A stretch of DNA of 64,000 nt from Mactra quadrangularis (Eukaryota; Mollusca; Bivalvia; Venerida; Mactridae): the NCBI GenBank assembly GCA_025267735.1, contig CM046295.1, forward strand, positions 10,985,167 to 11,049,166, in the 5' to 3' direction. Made by a program: the position numbers and the translations under genes. Shown piece after piece: positions 34,401-49,400 of this stretch. Within the stretch, counting starts at the first letter, position 1. Each line of letters starts with the position of its first letter. The notes beneath the pieces are model-generated. The model searched no databases. It was given only the letters and a program-made list of their open reading frames with translations, and was not told the origin of the DNA.

Positions 34401-37400
34401 AACAGACGCAACTACAGTAGCTAAACGAGAACAATGAGCAAGAAACAGGAAATTAGAATGAATATTTTGTTATTGTGATCACTTTTCTGATATTCCGAGA
34501 CCCAAACAAATTCAGCGCCTTCTGTGCTTTGATTTATGTTCTATCCTGTTCTGATAAAAATTATGCAATAAAAGGATTCTTACTCTGCGCTTCCAAAAAA
34601 CAGTGCTATAGCTATGTGCCTAATATACAGTACCCACCAAAAGTTAGGAGACATTTTAACTGTGCAGGTTTACTAAATAGGTTTTATCTAAAATTTGATA
34701 ACTGTTTATTTTGAAATGCCTTTCAGTTTTGCTTAATTTTTTGATTATCATTATAATCAAAACTGAGACTACAAAAATAGAATAAAACCTATGTTATGGA
34801 AAATTATCACTTCAAATATGATTTTGGAGGCTTTAGGGTGTCAGATGCCGAATCTTATAAATATGTTGCTTTCTGGAAATTTGTTTACTTTTTATCACAA
34901 ATCATACTCAAATATATTAAAAATAATGATTCTGCAAAATTAATCATCAACATTCAAGAATTGTAGTAAATTTCTTGTGTCTCCAAACTTTTGGTGGGTA
35001 CTGTACATGTAATAGTTAAAGCAAACTTGAAAACGTTCCGGCTTCTAAGGGCTTCCTTCTTAGGATGTGGACTGAACCTTGTTGGTCATATTATGACTGA
35101 AATTCAGAAACTTGTGACTCGCGCTAAATCACAACTCCTCAGCGTACCGATAAATTGAAACCTCCTCTCTCGAAAACGAAAACGGCCCTAGGTCCGCCCC
35201 ATTGAAACTGATTATCTATAAATAAAACTACCGTCCTTGATAAAATGTAAAAAATCGATGTTCAAGAATCAATCGTCCACTGGTTTTAGATTATTGTCGC
35301 CTTGTTAAAGCCAAAAGTCATTCAATGAATTAAATAAACCATTAAATCAATGTATTGTCCAATACAGCATACTTATTTGAGGTGCGTGCGCAAGTGTGTG
35401 CGCAGGTAAGCAGCATGGCTGATAGAATGATAACCGGTGTAGAAAAGCGGTGTGGATTCGAATCCCATCCGAGGCGGTTAAATATTTCTGTGAAAATCCA
35501 ACAAAATGCCAACTATTATAAGCTAAATGTAAAGTTGCCGGTCTTGTAGTAGGGTAGGTGGGTACTGGTTTTAGATTTGTTTGTTTGTTTGTTGGGTTAA
35601 ACGCCGTAGCAACATCTTGTTTAGATCATATAACGGCGGTCAGTCAACCTACTCACTCCTCCTGGAAAGGCTAAATCTCTGGATTTAGCTGTTAACCAAC
35701 TACTAAGCGCATACTTTCGTCAGTGACTGACAACTGACCTACATAATTAAAACTCAAAGGTAGGAGGGAGAATGGCCGTAGAAATAATTTCATGGCCAAG
35801 CTCCACGAAAGTATGCCCATCTCGGAAATCGAGCCCACGACCCCTCGATCAGTAGACTTGCATGCTACCAACTGAGCTAGCCGGAGGCTGCTACTGGTTA
35901 TAGACAAGAGTCCATGATAGCCAGGACAACTGTTTTGACCCGGCATTGAGTCCATTAAAACGATTACGTTCATGGGAAACAAAACGTAAATTCGAGATAA
36001 TTAAACACATATACTATATCATTTAAATGTTTACGTCTGATAAATAACATTAAATCTTTTATCATTGCGTTAATAATTTTATGATTTTAAATTTGTATAA
36101 TTTTATTTCATGCATAACTGAACAAAGCTAAAATTACTGTATATAGTTATTTGTGACAGGTTTTTGGTAAATCCATTATTGGGCAACTTTATCATTAAAC
36201 TACTGAGTCGATATGATAGTATGACACTTGATTACCGGTTCAGCTTTAAATAGCGCACACATTTACCCCGCTACTTTACATACTCACTACAGTATTTCTG
36301 CAAACCGCCTGGCTAGCTCAGTTGGTAGCACGCAGGTCTACTGATGTAGGAGTCCCGGGCGGGGCTACTTTCGTCAAGCTTGGTCATGAAATTATTTCTA
36401 CGGCCATTCTCCCTCCTACCAATGATTTTTAATAATGTAGGGCAGTTGTCAGTCACTGACGAAAGTATGCGCTTAGTAGTCGGTTAACAGCTAAATCCAG
36501 AGATTTAGCCTTTTCAGGAGGAGTGAGTAGGCTGACTGACCGCCGTTATATGACCTATACAATGTGTTGCTACGGTGTTAAACCCAACAAAACAAACCCA
36601 AACAGTATTTCTCCACTCACTATCGATAATCAGTTTTATGCCATCCTTGTATTTCAGTATATTCGTCATAGTGTTTGAATAAAGTAATCAGGTGCAATGA
36701 TAACTGGTACATTTTCGTCATGTATTTAGTTACCAACAAAATATAGTTGTATTTTCAATTTTCCGCTTAATAAACATGCATTTTATAGACTGGTTTTTAT
36801 GTGCAAATATGACTGTATATTTTATCATCGTATTGCTCGTTGTACTAGTAGTTTCCATTTTAATGTCATGAAATGTGCACAAAATCCAGTATTTAAATCA
36901 GTGGGGTTAATATATGCACCACTGACAGTTGTATAATATTTACCGTTAACTTAGAATGTAAATGAGTTATAATGAAAATGGTGACCAATGCCAAAATTTA
37001 TGAAAAATTACCATTTTTTAAGTACATGTACAATACCTTTTATGTTTATGGTACTGATTTGGGCCACGCCGGTTGCTTTTCTTTTGGCCATTCAATCTTG
37101 GTCTAATCCACATCAATTGAAATATAACGAAAGGCATTTAAGACGCAAAACGATTGCAAAAAGTCCATGGTTTACTAACCAATTTTCTAAAAACATAACA
37201 CTTTTCCATAAATTTTAAGATAAAGTTTTAATTTATAAAACATGCTAAATGTTTCCTTTGAAAGTTTCTAAGTCAGCTAACTTGTAAACTAGCTGCAGTG
37301 ACTAATTCAGCGGAGTTTTATTTTCATTTGATCCTAGCCGACGGTGTTTAAATATTTGCATAAGTCAACAGTAAATGTACACCAAGGTCTTCGTAACTAA

Positions 37401-40400
37401 AACAGCTAGCAGAAGTTACATTATCGTTGTTTAAAGATGGAGGCATTCCTTATGTTACACCGGCTGGACATTCCTTCTAAACCATAACAGAGGGCGCAAT
37501 GATGCGATTGTGTATAAAAATAGGTAGACCGGGTCAGTCCGGCCTTACGTTCTGATATACGCAACTAAGGTTTTGCATTAAATATGGTAAAGTTGTCAGT
37601 GCCGACCTTTTGGAAGGCAAAGGTCCATGGAAGCTAAGTTAGGTGTGCTGGTCTCTGTAATATGACATTAATTTACGTAGATACGGCTATAAACCAACCC
37701 CAAAACATAAGATGAGCAAAGCTAAGGCGAATGTCGCGCGATTGCTTTTACATAAAAGGGCGATACTTCGGACGCATGTCGCGTGGTCGCGTGGTTGCGA
37801 GCGTTTATCTTACAAGCTTTATGTATCATATGTTAACAACTAAGATAAGATTTTCTAATAAGAAGATCACTGACAGTGTATTTAAGTTGGTATTAACAGG
37901 TTGTTACGCCTTTATTTCATATTGATGTAATATTAACTATGAGGTGATAGATAACAACCCTCACTGACCGTTCCTGGGACGACCCGGTCCTAGGAATGGA
38001 ATTTATACCACCCTTAAACGGTTTAGGGTATCCTTTGATAGCCTATTTATAGTTGAAACGATTTCAATCATAGTGTTCAAACGTCAACGCTGAGTAGGCA
38101 AGTCCATGAATTTAATGTACAACAATATACATGTCCATATATACGAATTTTACGTAAATAAAATACACGTATAAACAGTACCTAATGAACGAGCTGTAGT
38201 GGTCCAATTTTGAATGCTAATGTATTAACGGATGGTCATTATCAGCAGTAACGATCTTGAATACAAAGTCCATGTGTAAAGTAGGTCATTCATTTTCCCC
38301 AGGAGCAAAGATTGTTCCTTAAGATTATTTAATTGTATTTAAATCTACTTTGGGCCAAGTTACAGCATACAATGCCCATCATTCGTTCCTAAACAATTGA
38401 AAATGTAGGAGAAAACTGACCATGCGTACCAAAAGAAGGTTAACTATAATTCATGTAATATTTTATTCAAATTTTAAAACATAATTATGATTTCTTTACA
38501 AATGAAAATTCATTGATAAGTTTTGCCTGTATACAAAATATTTGTGTATATGCCATTTCAGTTAATGATAATGTTACAAATGCAAATTTATAAATAATCA
38601 TTGATCATATGTAAACATTTATGTAACTTCAAGAATACTCAGCGCGATATAACCTTTTTGTGTTGATGCAGCGTTAAACCCAAACAAACAATATTTCAAG
38701 TTATAAATAATTAGACAATACTATTTTTAAATCATATGTTGATCAACTAATTTATGCTGATTTTGGTATTTGCCTAGGTTGTTGAAAAAAGGACATAGAT
38801 CAAACATGCTGGATATGTGAGCTGATGATTACAGATGACTCTGGTTGTTGAAAAGGGGAATAAACGTACAACCACTCAGGGATTCTATATAACAGGGATT
38901 TGTAACGAAGTGCTTTTTGAATTTTCTTGGTCGTCATTGTCTATAAATGGCTGAAGCCGGCTGTACAAACTATTCCAGAGTTTAAAAACTTGATTTATAT
39001 TTTTGTACATGTCTTCCATGCAACTTGAGAATGTTTCTGAAGTTTTTGACAAAAAATTGTTGCAATTACAATGTATGACCGAAAATATAACTTTAAGTGA
39101 TTAAAATGGGGCTAAAAATGGCAGATCAGCGTGAAAATGCATTATTTTGTTAAACAGTCTGTGAGCGTTAATTGACCTCAAAATCATCTAGAAACACATT
39201 TTTTCTTAACATGTATGTCAATTTGAATGGTACTGGTACAAAATTTCATATGTAAACTTGTTATACTTGTTTTCCGTATTGGCCGAAATAATAGCGACGA
39301 CAGTGAAAATTGATGAAAATCTATTACATTTACTTATACGGTTACAAATCCATGTTATATAAAATCCCTGAATCACTTTAGTTAGGTTAACTGTCCATTT
39401 CATATGTGACACTGGTCGTTTAAAAAGCGACAGAAAACAAAACATACGTTTGGGCTGAATAAACTGTCCACTTCATAATGATGACATGTGTTTGTTAAGA
39501 AGGGACCTAAAAATAAAAAAAAAACAGCACAAATTTGTTTAGAGCAACTGACCACCTCCTTCACGATGGCAATACCACGTGACTATGACATCACAAATAC
39601 TATGGTATGAAGAAGAAAGCAGTGAAAATCTGCCTCGTTTTAAATTTTGTACGAGATGTAAGTCTATTAATTCTTGTTAGATTGCAATGATACCTACCTT
39701 GGCTAAGCAGAGAAGTGTTAACTATTTGCAGCGCATCACATCTCTAAACCTAGTTTTAAGTTTTATACTTTTTGCTAATACGGTTTCTATTTTCTTCTTG
39801 AAACCGTGGTATTTGTCATGTCATAGTCACGTGGTATTGCCGCGGTGTACTTGTGACAGTAACGATTGAAAATAGGACAGAAAACGAAACCCATATTTGG
39901 TTTGGTGACCTGACCTTTACATATGACACTAGTTGTAAAGAAGGGGCATAAAACAACAATAAACACTTTGGTATTTAAACTGACCACTTATGTATGACAC
40001 TGACTATTAAAGAATGGGCGTGAGGCAAAGAAAAACATCTTTAATCAAATATTTTAATTGTACTTTAATCCATCAAAAGTACATAATTATTATACCTTCA
40101 AAGATAACATCAAAATACTGCCTGTATAAATCAGTCGCCATGATCTTACAGTACATTTTCGACTGTAAATTTGTAAAAGATGTCATGAAAATGTTTATAA
40201 GTATCATAAATTTTAGAATATAAAATAATATAAATGCAGACTTAAGTATATTTATATAAGGAGGGTTTTTATGACATACGCCCATGAACGGAGTGGTTCT
40301 TGCGGTAACGAATACAGGGCTGCGTTTCATTAGAAAAATCCTAGGACATGCTCCTAGGATCGGTCCTAGGACAATCCTAGGATACGACTTAGATGCATTT

Positions 40401-43400
40401 CAACAAAAGTCCTAGGACGAAAATTATCCTACTTGGAGCTCTAACTATAAGTAATTATTCTGATTTTTGAGGGCCCCAACAAGATTAGACAACATTATTT
40501 GATTAAAAGTAAATTATATTGAGAGCAAGAGCGGCCATTGTTGATCATATCGCATTTTTATCCCGGAATTCAATGCAGTTAGGATTAAAAAACCTCCTAG
40601 GAATGCCCAAAATCACTCCCCAAGTTAGAAGCGTGTTCCACCTAGGATTTTATCAAGGAATTTTAATGAAACGCATTTAGGACTTTTTCTTGATCTTAGG
40701 ACCAAATTTCGTCCTAGGATTGTTAATAAAACTCAGCCCAGGTAAATCTTAGTCCTATCATAATAAAGTAACGACTTTAAATATCTAACTAGCCGCCCGG
40801 CTACCTCCGTAGATAGCACACAAGACTACTAGTTGAGTAGTCGTGGGTTCGATTCCTAGGCGGGCCATACTTTCACGGAATTTCGTCAGGAAGTATTTCT
40901 ACGGTCATTCTCCTTCCAACCTGACTCTTTCTTAATTAAGTACGACAGTTGTCAGTCACTGAAGGAAGTATATGTCTAGTAACTGGTGAGCTAAATCCAG
41001 AGATTTCGCCTTTCCAGGAACAGTGAGTAGGTTGACTGACCGCCGTTATATAATCTATACAATGTGTTGTAACACTGTATCCCCCCCCAAAAAAAACCCA
41101 CTTTGATCCATTACTTTAACGTGAAGTTAATTGTATACAGTTAAACCATAAGCATTACTTTTTCCTTAATGAACGTGTAAGCGAACAAATTAAGTAATAA
41201 ATAAAAAATGTAATTTATCACGGTGTCTACTAAAAACCCTTTAAAAGGAAATTTTTCTGACCTTTTCAATTATAGGCGTGTCGTCTTATTTAGAGTTTTG
41301 TAGTTAAGATTTACAGCCATGTATAAATGTACTTTTTATTAATAATGTTGTTCGTTCACGTGAGCACTTTAATTGTTTTTAGTTTGGGTTTGATTTAGAT
41401 GGTTGGGTAAAATCAAAATACAATAAGAAGTTTAGAAAAAATACATGTACCAAAAACAGAATAACAATCGCGAAAATAGCGTTAAACTATCGAAAAGAGT
41501 ATTTATGTAGCGAAAAGATTATTAAAATAGCGAAATTGAGTAGCATCAATTTTAGCATAGAATATAAGCATTTTCCTATGAAATTATTAAATGTTATTCA
41601 ATGTTTTATATATATGTAAAGAGTAGTTGGCGAAAAATGAAACTTTATCGTATGTTAACAGTTGCTATGGTAGGTCACGTGACAACAGTCCCTGGATAAA
41701 TGCCGTACCGGTCCGGGATGATAATCCGTGAATTGTTTGAGCTAACCAGAAGCCAAGGCCCGAACTGTTAGTATTGGCGAAACGCATAAACACACTTATT
41801 CTTTCCGTCGGCCATTGGCTGTAAATCACGTACATGCATAAACAACATATTTACAATATACAATATATAATCACAGCTAAAAAATATCAATCTCGACGAA
41901 CTGAACCAAAAAAGGTCGAACAAGCTAATTATAAAAAAGAATAAATAAAAAACTCTCATCGTGTCAATTTTATACTGACCAAAACATTGTGACTCTATCT
42001 TTTGTAGATAAATACTTTATTAAAGAAAACATTATCTCGTGAACATAATCGAAAAATGCTTTTTAATGTGTACAGAGTAACTCTTGTGATAAGAAGTCAC
42101 TGATGTTTTATTTTGATTTGTTTTGCTAAACGATCTTCGACATTCGAGACGCCTCGGCCGATCAATAAGAATAACTGATATAATATTCATTCAATGAATG
42201 GTCACGGTTTTTCAAATGGTAACGTCCCTCGCGTACTGTAAGAGAGAAATAGAACTTTCAGGATCCGGAGGACCTGGATTCGATAATCGTCAGCGAAAAG
42301 TTTTACAATTTGAAAGCAATGCGATATTTAATGCCATTTTCACATCCGTTGAGGGAGAAGCTGTCGAGCCCTAGTAGAAGGTTAGCCGAAAATGCGTATC
42401 CGAAATGTGGCACCCTAGGATAAAACATTTAATAAAAAGTGTAACATATTTCGGTCAACTTGATTTCGGAGAAAAGATACTTATTATAATCGGATTTTTT
42501 GGTCGAAGCCAGAAGATTCTGACTAATGTCCAAGCAAGGTTCAATAAGATATTGTGAATGACATAAGCAGCTTATGTAACCAATTTGCATAACATAGGCG
42601 TTTTGGGTAAAATAAACACTGGCCACGATGCTTTTATACCCACCAAAATTCATCACAATATTATATCTGATTGACAACCGTTCCCTTATCTGTAAGGGCT
42701 ATTACAAATAGCTATACATTTCGTCGGATCTATTTTAAATTAATCACTCATCACTTTCCTGCACCGGAAGTGCACTGAATTCCTACGCTTATTAAACGTT
42801 TTTTATTTTTTCTCGTAAAAGGCCGAAGGTTTCCGAACAGAGGTTTTACCGTATGTCCATCGTAAAACTTGAAAGCATGATTGATGAGTTACGGTCGTTT
42901 GATTGACACTCATTCATTATTAATAATTATAATTTTATATTGCTAACTTGTCGTACATAGCCTGTCACTGACACGGACTACTTTTTACCATGATTTTCGA
43001 TGACAGGGACTATTTTTTATATTGACCATGTTTGTATATTAGTTAATGATAGATTTACGACGTGGACAATGATCGCTTGTCATTTTGTGGTATTTCCTTT
43101 AATGTTCGATGGATGGCAAGCCTGACCTTAGGTAACTCTAAAGTATTCATTGTTTTACCATCAGTGTATGTTTAATTGGCGGAGCGAGGGTGGGGCCAAG
43201 TTGATTCTGATTTGGGTATTAGTTAAAATTTTAGGTACACATTTTGTATGTCTTATGGTTTTAAGTCATCCTGACATTTCGCAGGTACGGGCGATGCCCA
43301 GAGGGTTCTGGTTTTGGGTATTGGGTATATGAGAGTTTTATTCATTCGGAACACCTCGCTGGTAGAAGCGGGGCAAGAGGGTTTAGATTTTAGGTAAATA

Positions 43401-46400
43401 TGTATTAAGTCTTAGAGTTTTTAGACATTCTGAACATCTGCCTAGTAGGGGTGGTGCCTAGTAGATTCTGATTTAGGTATTTGAAAATGACAATTTTCCT
43501 CCATTAATAAGGTATAGTTGCCGACCTTGTGGAAGGGTAGGTGATTACTGGTTTTAGACATTGTCCAGGAAGCTAGGTTAGGTGCATTAGCGACCATAAA
43601 ATAACCTTAACTGTGTTTTCATTGCGTTAAACCCAGTATAAAAGTTGGTTGACCTTTGGACCGCTCACAATGTAAAAGTCGCACACAGGACGGACACGGT
43701 CCAATGTTCACTGGCTAATTTCGAAGACCATGTTATATGATAATTCCACATTCAAATAATATGACGTTAATTCATTCCTTAACGTAACCATACACACTGA
43801 GCATCCAATGTGCTGAAACTTGTTTAGGGCTTATGAATACATGTATGACCAACACATTTGTTTATGGTCCTGTTAAATGATATTGCTTTGTATATTACCG
43901 TTTATTTAGCAATTCAATACAGTTCAGAATTGTGTATCCTTTTAATTACTTCTTAATTACATTTTTAATTAATTTTTGTAATGAATTTTAATGAATAATT
44001 AACATTACGATATGCATAATTATGTATAATTAAATATTGTGTAGTTTTATTTATAATGAAGCTTACAAAAAATGCTGAGCGTTGAAATTTAATTGATTTA
44101 CGCGAGTTTAGTCAGTACCATCTAAATTTAAAAATGTAAAAAATGTAAAAAAAAATGTAAATTTAGCTAAGAATTTATGTACAGTGCGTGGATCTAAAGT
44201 TTTGAGACATTTTCATTTTATACATAAGTTATATAAAATATTTGATTACCGTTTATTTTGAAATGTTTTTAATTTTTGCTTTTTGTTTGTTATGGTACTA
44301 TTTTGAGTTGAGACTACCAAAGTAGCTTGAAATCTATGTAACATCTCTACAGAGAAGCACAACTTATCAGCGGTTATACCTACGCTGAAGATATAGTCCC
44401 GGTTACAAGTGTACGTTAGGATTTATTGCGCCTTACATAGCAAGTGATCTTTTTGAATAGCTATATACTTATTTACTTAGTGACTTCTTCTGGAATCATT
44501 AGCTTAGTTACATGAATAAGTTTTAATTAGACATGTATTGAACTTACTGGTCTTGCGCATGATAAGTTTTTTTCTCTAAAAATCAGTTGGAGGGTGTTGT
44601 ACGTACTCAAAACTTGATGTAAAATTCAACATTCTAAAATTAACATTTTAAAACAAAGTTTATTTCTCTAAAATTCATATTCAAATTAACATTTCGCAAA
44701 ATGAAATTTATTGATTATTCACCCCCACTAATAAGTGTATTATACTTTTCGAGAAATATTTAAAATATAATTAAAACTCATTAATTAGTTCAATTTAGTT
44801 ATGTTATGTATGAAAATATTTGTGCGGAGGAATCATAGTAAGCACAAACAACAGGTTAATACTAATGCGGGTATTTTCTGACGTGGAAATGTAATTTCAT
44901 GCACAACTTGAGCCTCTGCAATTTTTGACAAATAAATATAATATTTATTTTGTATGCACTATTAAAAATCTGCAAAACTTTGACAAAAACACGTGTCCGT
45001 TTACATGTAGAAGATCACGTGATGATATACGTTTTCAATGATGTCTTGAAGCGTTCAGCGGTCTGAATAAAAAAGACTGTTTTTGCCCTTACGTAAAATG
45101 CTGACTGTATGAAATTTGAAAACATGAAAACATGACTTTTTAAGTATTATATTTGTGTTAAGGAATATATTTGCATTCATAATAAAAAATATCGAGTAAC
45201 TGTTATGTTACTGCAAACCAGATTAACGACCGGAAGTTTGGCCGCCATCTTTTTTGTAAAATTTATTTAGTTCTTCAACCGGACGTTCTTTATTGAAAAA
45301 ACAAAATAGCTGGTCGGATATCTTTATTATATACATCATCTTACATGTCCGGGCGATAAATCAAAGATTTCTATTTGCATACATAAAAACATCGGGCTTC
45401 TCCGTGAGTAGTCGTTAATTTCCGTCTTATCCACTCTACCGAGATAACCCAAAACAAGTCGCCGGGCTCGTGTTTTAACGATTGTAGCTCTTATGCACGG
45501 TGTGTATGTCAATTTTTTAAAGTCTTTCATTTAAACCTTAACTGGCCTATTCCGCATTTATAGATCTCGAACCTTTCCTTCAAAATTCCGCCACGGGTCC
45601 AGAAAAATCAGGGTCATTGATTGCAGAAAAATGGCACTGTCTTTTAGAAGAACATATTAGCACTTTATACCTCATTTTGGGAAAATAAAACAGTAACTGA
45701 ATGAAATGCAATTTCTGGTTTAAATAGAGCAAACATTGCATTTTTGCCCTTTTTGCCCTGCCCCAGCGTTGCCATGGCTACTGGGATCGGGGTTCAAATG
45801 GACTTGTCTGAAAGTCAGTCGAGTTGTATAGAACGAGCATCTTGCATAAGCCCAATCGCATTTAGGCGAAAAAATTAGCACAGTATCACCATTGTCACAA
45901 CCAGTAAAAGGGTTAATAAATAAGCAAAAAAGCAAAATCCAGTTTAAGTCGTGTCGTAAACTACTTTTCAAAATATAGCCGAAAATGCCCGGATAAAGCC
46001 ATATGATTTTCTCTCTACCGTGTGAGAGTATTTAAAACATTATGTAAATGGTTAGAATGACTAAGAAAAGCGACGTAAAATTGTTTAAGAAGATAAATAA
46101 CGAAATAAAAAGGATGAATGATTTTAGGCTTGACTTACTATTAAAGCGGCTTTCTCATAAATAAAGTTATTTTGTTAATGTCTGAAATTGGGTTATGAAA
46201 ATGAAGCTTTAACATTTTAAGGCAGAACATAATCATGATTTTTAGATGGTTTTTTAATATTCTACATAATTCAAGAATATTATAAATTGAACCTGTATAA
46301 TGAATGTTTTCTGATTTTGACTAACGATTGTTTTTATCGTAAGTATTTTTGTGAAATGCGTCTTGGAAGCTCGGTCCTGTATATTAACTATTAAGGGCTG

Positions 46401-49400
46401 CTGACATATAAATTGTGAGCATAAAATGAAAATTTCTAAAACGCAATTAACCACATATACCGTTACTGACGGACTATGGTTTTATACGTAAAACAAAGAC
46501 CAGATTGCACTGAAAAATTGGCATTATCTGAACACTGCTTTACTGTTCCTAAAATACTTCTAAAGAATTTGACGGTTTTATAAAATAATTTATTAGTTGA
46601 AATCTTTGAACAAGGTGCTTAAAGTAGTCTGTATGTTATTTACGAGTTTTTAATGTCTTTTCCCGTCTATTGAATAATTTTATTTTATTTAAATGTTTAG
46701 TATATTATAGTTTTGTTCTTCAATTGAAGTTTACGGCATTTTTCATAATGTATTATACATTATATACGCCAAGTGTCTCACCTGACCAACTTTCCAGGAC
46801 GCTTTTCTATCACCATTACTTGATCATCCATCTACAATGACCTAACAATCTCTCCCTCATTTCGACTTGGTCGAGGCGTTCTACAGAAAAACTCTATTTA
46901 TACTGCGTTTAACGCCATGTCAACACAATCTAGGTTATTTTACGGCGTCCAGCGCACCTAACCTAGCTTTCCAAGACCCTTGTCTATATAACTCATCTAC
47001 CCTTCCATATGGCTGGCGCTTTCTCCATATGTCTTATTAATAGAGAAAAAATGGAACTATGGTCAAACTTTGGAAAGGTATAACCTCATTGCACTAGTCT
47101 GTCATGGTCGAAAATCGATTCAACACAAACTTCGTCAAATGAATAGTGTAATTAATATATTGTAACATTTAAATGGGGCGTTATGATACTTAATATCTTT
47201 ATACCATTGTAATTGTTATACATGTACATGTATCTGAATATATATTTTTAACTTCTTAAGTATTGGTAAAAATTTAAGAATATATTACACATTTACATAA
47301 AATGTACAGGTAAAAATTGATGGCATTGCAGATTTATATACATGTAATATGACTGCATGATATAAAATGACTAACTGACGGTACCAGTTGAAAATATTTC
47401 ATAACCTGTTTTTGAAAAAGAATGCTTAAACGTGTCGGAACATTTCGACTTATTGTATTTCAAAGTATATTTGCTAACGACCTACTAATTCAATAGTTTA
47501 CGGTATTTGTGATTCAATAGTGGGGGTAAACTATATTCAAAATATTCAAATGGTTTTTCGATGAATAGACATAAATTATCTACGAAAGAAAACCTCGCAT
47601 ATCGGACTTGTTGATCTGGGTCGTAGATTTTGTTCTATTTGAACTAAATACTACTGTACTATTCATAAAAAATGTACATTCATAATTTAAAATTTAATTT
47701 ACTACCGCACGCATGCGTACTCACGATGTAATTTTATACTATGTGTACGCATGCGCACTTGTGTTGAAGTTTTTATTGACTGACTCTTTGTGAATTTAGC
47801 TGCTCTTTGTTTCTATATAAAATAGCCAAGTTTGAGTGTCTCTGCTGAATTTCACAAATATATTGAGATAAAGTGATTGGTATCCTCTGAATCCTCAACA
47901 CTAAAGCAGCCAAACAAGTCCAAAGGATATAGGCGATGAACGTTTCAATTTTTCACCATTTCACATTGTTCACATGTACAGTTAGGAACTCTCATTCTCA
48001 AAGGTCAAAATGGCCACAGTACTCTAAATTCTAGATCTTCCATCACAAAATGTAGTCCTAAAAGGAAAACACAAAATGGTCAGAATATTGTCGTAGAGGG
48101 CTAGAAAAAGTAATCTAGGAGAAAATATATTATTTCAACACATACAAATAGAGTCACAGCCTTCTAAATGCATTCAAACCAATTTCTCAGAACTACTTTC
48201 CAAGTGTACAGCGACCCAGAAGCAATTCCCCTCAAGAGCGACACCTTATACACCCTCACGGTCACGCATGCGCACTCGTGATATAATGTCAACGCGGAAT
48301 TTCGCATAAATATTTGGCTACGCTGCATTTTACGTTATGTAACTTGAATTAATGATAATTTATATAAACGTTAATAGCTAACAGTGCTTTATTTAGTTAA
48401 TTAAATGACGACAGGGGGACAGCGGACGGTTTGTATGTGACAAGTTTTAGCATTTCCAAAAATGCTTGAAATCGACGCTCAGCCGTGTTTGATGTCTTCT
48501 CCATAGATGTATATATTTTGTGGTTAATAGCTATTTGCTAACGGGGCTGATGTTATGAATATAAAATAAATAATTATTTCCATGAACAAGTCTTTTTACA
48601 ATTGATTAGTTATCTTTGTAAATTTTACTTTTTTCCGATCAAAAATACTTGCGTGAAAATGTTAATGTCCTAAAATATTTAGTGGTGTGTAACCTTCAAA
48701 AACCTCTGCTAATGCCTGCTGTTAACCAACCGCCAGCTTGATTTTAGTCAACGACTTATTCATGGCGGAGACGAGTCCATTCAAAACCCCCGTTTTACTA
48801 TTTCACGGCCATTTTCTTATTATGTGACTTCAAATGCATCGTTTTGATTGGCTTAAGGTAACAGGTATCGACTACAAAATGCTCAAATCTTGATAATTGT
48901 TTATAACGACGCACTTAGGTGCGTCGATAATAAAGTTCATACCAGACGAAAATCAAATATCATTTTTAGCTCGCCCGTTTGGGCAATAGTGGGGTAAATG
49001 GGGCTACTTAGAAGTGCGTCAATATTTCATTTCTTGGTAAAGGTTTCAGTTCGATTTGCGGCGCTAAAGTGACATACTGCCGTGGAGTTGGGTCATGAGA
49101 TGGTTTTTACGACTATTCTTCCCTCTTACTTTTGATTCTTAATTGTGTGGGGCAATTGTCAGTCACTGATGGAAATATGTGCCTAGTTACTTGTCAACAG
49201 TTAAATCCAGAGATTTAGCATTTCCTGGAGTATTGAGTAGATTGACTGACGACCGTGATATTACCTATAAAATGTGTTGGTACGGATTATATCCCCCCCC
49301 TCCTCCAAAAATGAAATAAAACTCTGGCCTCAGAATTTACACTTGTTTTTAGCTTTTCCAGGAACGGTGAGTGTGTTGACTGACCGCCATTATATAATCA

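Noticed and set aside
35692..35982. 96-codon minus-strand frame
   Set aside because: It lies almost wholly in a family 1 SINE and the flanking family 2 element.
45720..45971. 83-codon minus frame with possible signal-like start
   Set aside because: The hydrophobic run LNWILLFCLFINPFTG is suggestive, but no conserved domain follows, and the stop-free length is near what chance allows.
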